Positions 5,103 through 7,191 of a DNA stretch of 7,191 nucleotides are shown here, in pieces (the first letter of the stretch is position 1; the number at the start of each line of letters is the position of its first letter). The notes beneath the pieces were generated by a model that was not told the DNA's origin, made no database searches, and worked only from the letters and a program-made list of their open reading frames with translations. This stretch comes from Bacillota bacterium (GTDB taxonomy: Bacteria; Bacillota; Clostridia; Peptostreptococcales; Anaerovoracaceae), in the NCBI GenBank assembly GCA_017515765.1, contig JAFWFF010000215.1:1-7191 (forward strand), in the 5' to 3' direction. The translations under genes and the position numbers were made by a program.

Positions 5103-6168
5103 CCTGCTTTCCTCCTTCCTCTTCAACCGGCTCGTCAGTTACGACGGTCCCCGCCGCGTCCAGATCGAATTTGTGGCAGCGGATCCTGTGGGTCTCCCCG
5201 AAGAGTTTGGTCTCCGGACGCTGCTCCTTGCAGATATCCATGCACTCGCGGCAGCGCGGGGCAAACGGGCATCCCTTCGGGAGGTTTGTCGGGTCAGGCA
5301 TGAGTCCGGGGATCGGGTTCAGCCTGGCCGATTTGCTCTCGAGGTCCGGGATGGAATCAAAGAGTCCGATCGTATACGGATGGTGTCTCCCGCCAAGGAA
5401 GATGTCCCTGGTCGTTCCGGACTCTATGATCTCGCCTGCGTACATTACCGCTACGTCATCACAGGTCTGGGCAACGATACCGAGGTCGTGCGTGATCAAA
5501 AGCATCGAGGTCCCGAGACGGTCTCTCAGGTCTCTCATCATCGAGAGCACCTGGGCCTGGATCGTTACGTCCAGAGCCGTCGTCGGCTCGTCGGCGATCA
5601 GCAGTTCCGGTTCGCAGCAGAGCGCGATGGCTATAACTACCCTCTGCTTCATTCCGCCCGAGAACTGGTGCGGATACTCGATCTTTCTCTGGGGAAGGAT
5701 ACCTACCATCTGGAGAGTCTCCTCTACCTTCTGGTCGACTTCCGCCGCGGAAAGATGCGGGTTGTGGAGCTTGATGGCCTCGGCGATCTGGTCGCCTACC
5801 GTGAGCACGGGGTTGAGCGCGGTCATCGGATCCTGGAATACCATGGATATGCGGTTGCCGCGGACGTGCTGCATGGCGTGTTCGGGCATGTCGAGGATGC
5901 TCTCACCGTCAAAGATGATCTCGCCCTTGTCGATAAAGCCCGTGCGGTTCGGGAGAAGCCTCAGGATGGAGAGAGCCGTCGTGGTCTTGCCCGCTCCGGT
6001 CTCGCCTACCAGTCCGAGAGTCTTTCCTTTTCCGATTTCAAGATAAATGTCGTTAACTGCTTCGACCACTTCGAGGTCCGTCCTGTAAGTGACCTTGAGG
6101 TCCTTTATTTCCAGAAGCGGAGCGGCGGTCGTGACTTCTTCTTTTACTTCCGTAATGTTATCACTCAT
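5095..6168 (-). CDS. dppD: Dipeptide/oligopeptide ABC transporter ATP-binding protein, DppD/OppD type
   Basis: Partner ATPase of DppF for peptide import. The 357 aa protein has Walker A GETGAGKT (55-62), Q-loop Gln112 in FQDP, a canonical signature FSGGMKQR (169-176), Walker B LLIADE (189-194, catalytic Glu194), D-loop TALD and H-loop His227. The C-terminal oligopeptide-transporter domain contains NPIPGLMPDP (284-293) and a cysteine cluster at 300, 306, 309, 313 and 331. Related OppD/DppD proteins bind a [4Fe-4S] cluster with such cysteines. After the last cysteine the tail is acidic and probably disordered (about 340-357). ATG at 6168 follows GGAG (6175-6178) with 6 nt spacing. It lies 18 nt after dppC and overlaps dppF by 8 nt, so it is internal to one operon. 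Because the DppF signature is altered, the nucleotide site formed by this protein's Walker A and that signature may be the weaker of the two. Confidence 0.95.
   Translation of the reverse strand: MSDNITEVKEEVTTAAPLLEIKDLKVTYRTDLEVVEAVNDIYLEIGKGKTLGLVGETGAGKTTTALSILRLLPNRTGFIDKGEIIFDGESILDMPEHAMQHVRGNRISMVFQDPMTALNPVLTVGDQIAEAIKLHNPHLSAAEVDQKVEETLQMVGILPQRKIEYPHQFSGGMKQRVVIAIALCCEPELLIADEPTTALDVTIQAQVLSMMRDLRDRLGTSMLLITHDLGIVAQTCDDVAVMYAGEIIESGTTRDIFLGGRHHPYTIGLFDSIPDLESKSARLNPIPGLMPDPTNLPKGCPFAPRCRECMDICKEQRPETKLFGETHRIRCHKFDLDAAGTVVTDEPVEEEGGKQDE
5111..5117 (-). promoter_or_regulatory. Ribosome binding site that sets the dppF start
   Basis: A perfect AAGGAGG on the minus strand, 8 nt before ATG at 5102 and located inside the 3' end of dppD. 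It favours the 336 aa DppF over a TTG start at 5126 that would add eight residues and place the ribosome binding site inside the gene. Confidence 0.85.
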
Positions 6169-6186
6169 AATATGCTCCGTTCTGTA

Positions 6187-7110
6187 CTAAGACTTGAGGT
6201 GCGGATCCAGCGCGTCGCGCAGTCCGTCGCCGACCAGGTTGATGCAGCATGCGCAGATGACTATTGCCGCGGCAGGGAAGAAGAGAAGGAAGGGTGCCTT
6301 CCTCATTACCTCTCTCGCCTCGCTCAGCATAAGTCCCCACTCAGGCTGTGGTGGCGGCATGCCCAGTCCCAGGAAGGACAAGGTGGATTCGTAGATGATG
6401 ATCTTCGCTACGTTCAGCGTAACGTTTACGATGATGACGCCCATCGCGTTCGGAATGATATGCGAGAGGATTATCCTCGCGTTTCCGGATCCGCCTGCGC
6501 GGGCAGCTTCAACGTATTCCTGTTCGGAAAGGTTCAGCACCTGCGATCTTACAAGTCTGACGTAGTTCGTGAAGTACGCCAGGGTAAGTGCTATCAGCAG
6601 GTTTACGAAGTTCGCGCCGAGCGCGACTACGACTGTCATCGTGAACAGGATGTCAGGCACCGACATGAAGATGTCGAGCGCCCTCATGATGATGCTGTCG
6701 ATCCATTTGCCGAAATAACCGGCTATGGCGCCGAGCGTACTTCCCACTATGCAGGATGTCATCGTCGCTATCAGGGCGATCGCCAGGGATACGCGTCCTC
6801 CGTGCAGTATGCGCGAAAGAACGTCCCTTCCGTACGCGTCGCAGCCGAATAGGTGCTGAGCGGACGGCTTTGCGAGGATGTTCTCCGGGATCTGCTTGAT
6901 CGCTATCTCATAAGGAGAGATGAACTCGGCGAAGATCAGCAGCAGAAATATTATTATCAGTATGATGAGGCCGATCATGGAGCCGCGGTTCTTGCGGAAA
7001 CGTCTCCAGATCTCTTTCGCCTGGCTCGGGCGCTTAAAGGTGACGACCTCATCCTCAGCGGCAACTGCCGCACCTGCCGCCTGGGCAGCTGTGTTTTTGA
7101 GTTCGTCCAT
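6187..7110 (-). CDS. dppC: Dipeptide/oligopeptide ABC transporter permease, DppC/OppC type
   Basis: Inner-membrane channel subunit that pairs with DppB. The 307 aa protein has an Ala-rich cytoplasmic N-terminus (1-40), a first membrane helix at about 44-62, the OppC-type extracytoplasmic segment with FGCDAYGRDVLSRI (88-101), further helices near 109-132, 146-164, 166-181, 222-245 and 274-293, and the EAA coupling loop at about 198-221 (EYVEAARAGG at its start, HIIPN at its end), which contacts the ATPases. The C-terminus GDGLRDALDP (294-303) is typical of the family. ATG at 7110 lies 1 nt after the stop of the DppB gene, with AAGGG (7119-7123) inside that gene as its ribosome binding site. 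The order permease, permease, ATPase, ATPase is the standard dpp/opp layout; the binding protein gene is presumably beyond the window. The imported substrate, whether peptides, nickel or something else, is not determined by these residues. Confidence 0.95.
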   Translation of the reverse strand: MDELKNTAAQAAGAAVAAEDEVVTFKRPSQAKEIWRRFRKNRGSMIGLIILIIIFLLLIFAEFISPYEIAIKQIPENILAKPSAQHLFGCDAYGRDVLSRILHGGRVSLAIALIATMTSCIVGSTLGAIAGYFGKWIDSIIMRALDIFMSVPDILFTMTVVVALGANFVNLLIALTLAYFTNYVRLVRSQVLNLSEQEYVEAARAGGSGNARIILSHIIPNAMGVIIVNVTLNVAKIIIYESTLSFLGLGMPPPQPEWGLMLSEAREVMRKAPFLLFFPAAAIVICACCINLVGDGLRDALDPHLKS

Positions 7111-7111
7111 A

Positions 7112-7191
7112 TTATTTTCCCTTCGTTCCCGCGTATTTTGCTTTTATACGGGGGTCAACAAAAGCGTAGAGCACGTCAACCAGGAGCATTA
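7112..7191 (-). CDS. dppB: Dipeptide/oligopeptide ABC transporter permease, DppB/OppB type (C-terminal 25 codons only)
   Basis: The window edge cuts this gene. The readable tail is MLLVDVLYAFVDPRIKAKY followed by AGTKGK and TAA at 7114-7112. The pattern LLVDxLYAxxDPRI is the usual C-terminus of DppB/OppB permeases, where the last membrane helix ends in a short basic cytoplasmic tail. The first Met in the readable part is internal, not a start. The stop lies 1 nt before dppC, as expected for a dppBC pair. The assignment rests on a short peptide but agrees with gene order. Confidence 0.85.
   Translation of the reverse strand, partial: MLLVDVLYAFVDPRIKAKYAGTKGK

Noticed and set aside
5103..5126. 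TTG start for dppF adding eight residues
   Set aside because: A perfect AAGGAGG lies 8 nt before the ATG at 5102, inside the extra segment, so the ATG is the better start.
5038..6852. Long plus-strand open frame of about 604 codons
   Set aside because: It runs antisense through dppD and parts of dppC and dppF, whose protein families are unmistakable. Its product is rich in Arg, His, Asp and Val with no recognisable domain, as expected from a mirror of codon bias.

Overview
The window is a densely packed, single-direction stretch of bacterial chromosome: every gene I can support lies on the minus strand, so the biological order runs from high to low coordinates. Strong AGGAGG-type ribosome binding sites with 6-10 nt spacing, mixed AGG/AGA and CGN arginine codons, moderately high GC by eye, and a single-domain formimidoyltransferase not fused to a cyclodeaminase all point to an anaerobic, amino-acid-using member of the Firmicutes (Clostridia, perhaps a Lachnospiraceae-like gut or rumen lineage). 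The species cannot be fixed from the sequence.

Layout in transcription order: (1) 7191-4092, the end of a dipeptide/oligopeptide ABC transporter operon: the last 25 codons of a DppB-type permease, then DppC permease, DppD ATPase and DppF ATPase, with a 1 nt gap, an 18 nt gap and an 8 nt overlap. A good Rho-independent terminator (4059-4026) closes this operon. (2) 3969-2743, an M20 (ArgE/DapE-type) metallohydrolase whose second metal site and dimer-domain histidine appear to be lost. (3) 2680-1295, argininosuccinate lyase (argH), preceded by a plausible promoter whose -10 lies inside an ARG-box-like operator. (4) 1289-1264, a strong hairpin with a poor U-tract in the gene direction. (5) 1237-329 and 311-1, two tandem single-domain glutamate-formimidoyltransferase paralogues, the second cut by the window edge.

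Taken together, the genes suggest peptide uptake followed by intracellular processing of nitrogen-rich amino acids: the transporter imports peptides, the M20 protein may cleave or deacylate a peptide or N-acyl amino acid, ArgH makes arginine and fumarate, and the formimidoyltransferases would move a formimino one-carbon unit to tetrahydrofolate, as in histidine or purine fermentation. The ABC operon is separated from the rest by a terminator, so this functional link is an inference from gene order only.

The most unusual signals are the M20 protein with a coherent loss of metal-2 ligands, the pair of divergent formimidoyltransferases, the altered ABC signature (LDGGRRQR) in DppF, the ARG-box candidate over the argH -10, and a 21/22 bp tandem duplication that copies the dppF stop codon in frame. 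No RNA genes, CRISPR arrays, insertion sequences or prophage genes were seen, and no gene-free stretch exceeds about 130 bases.
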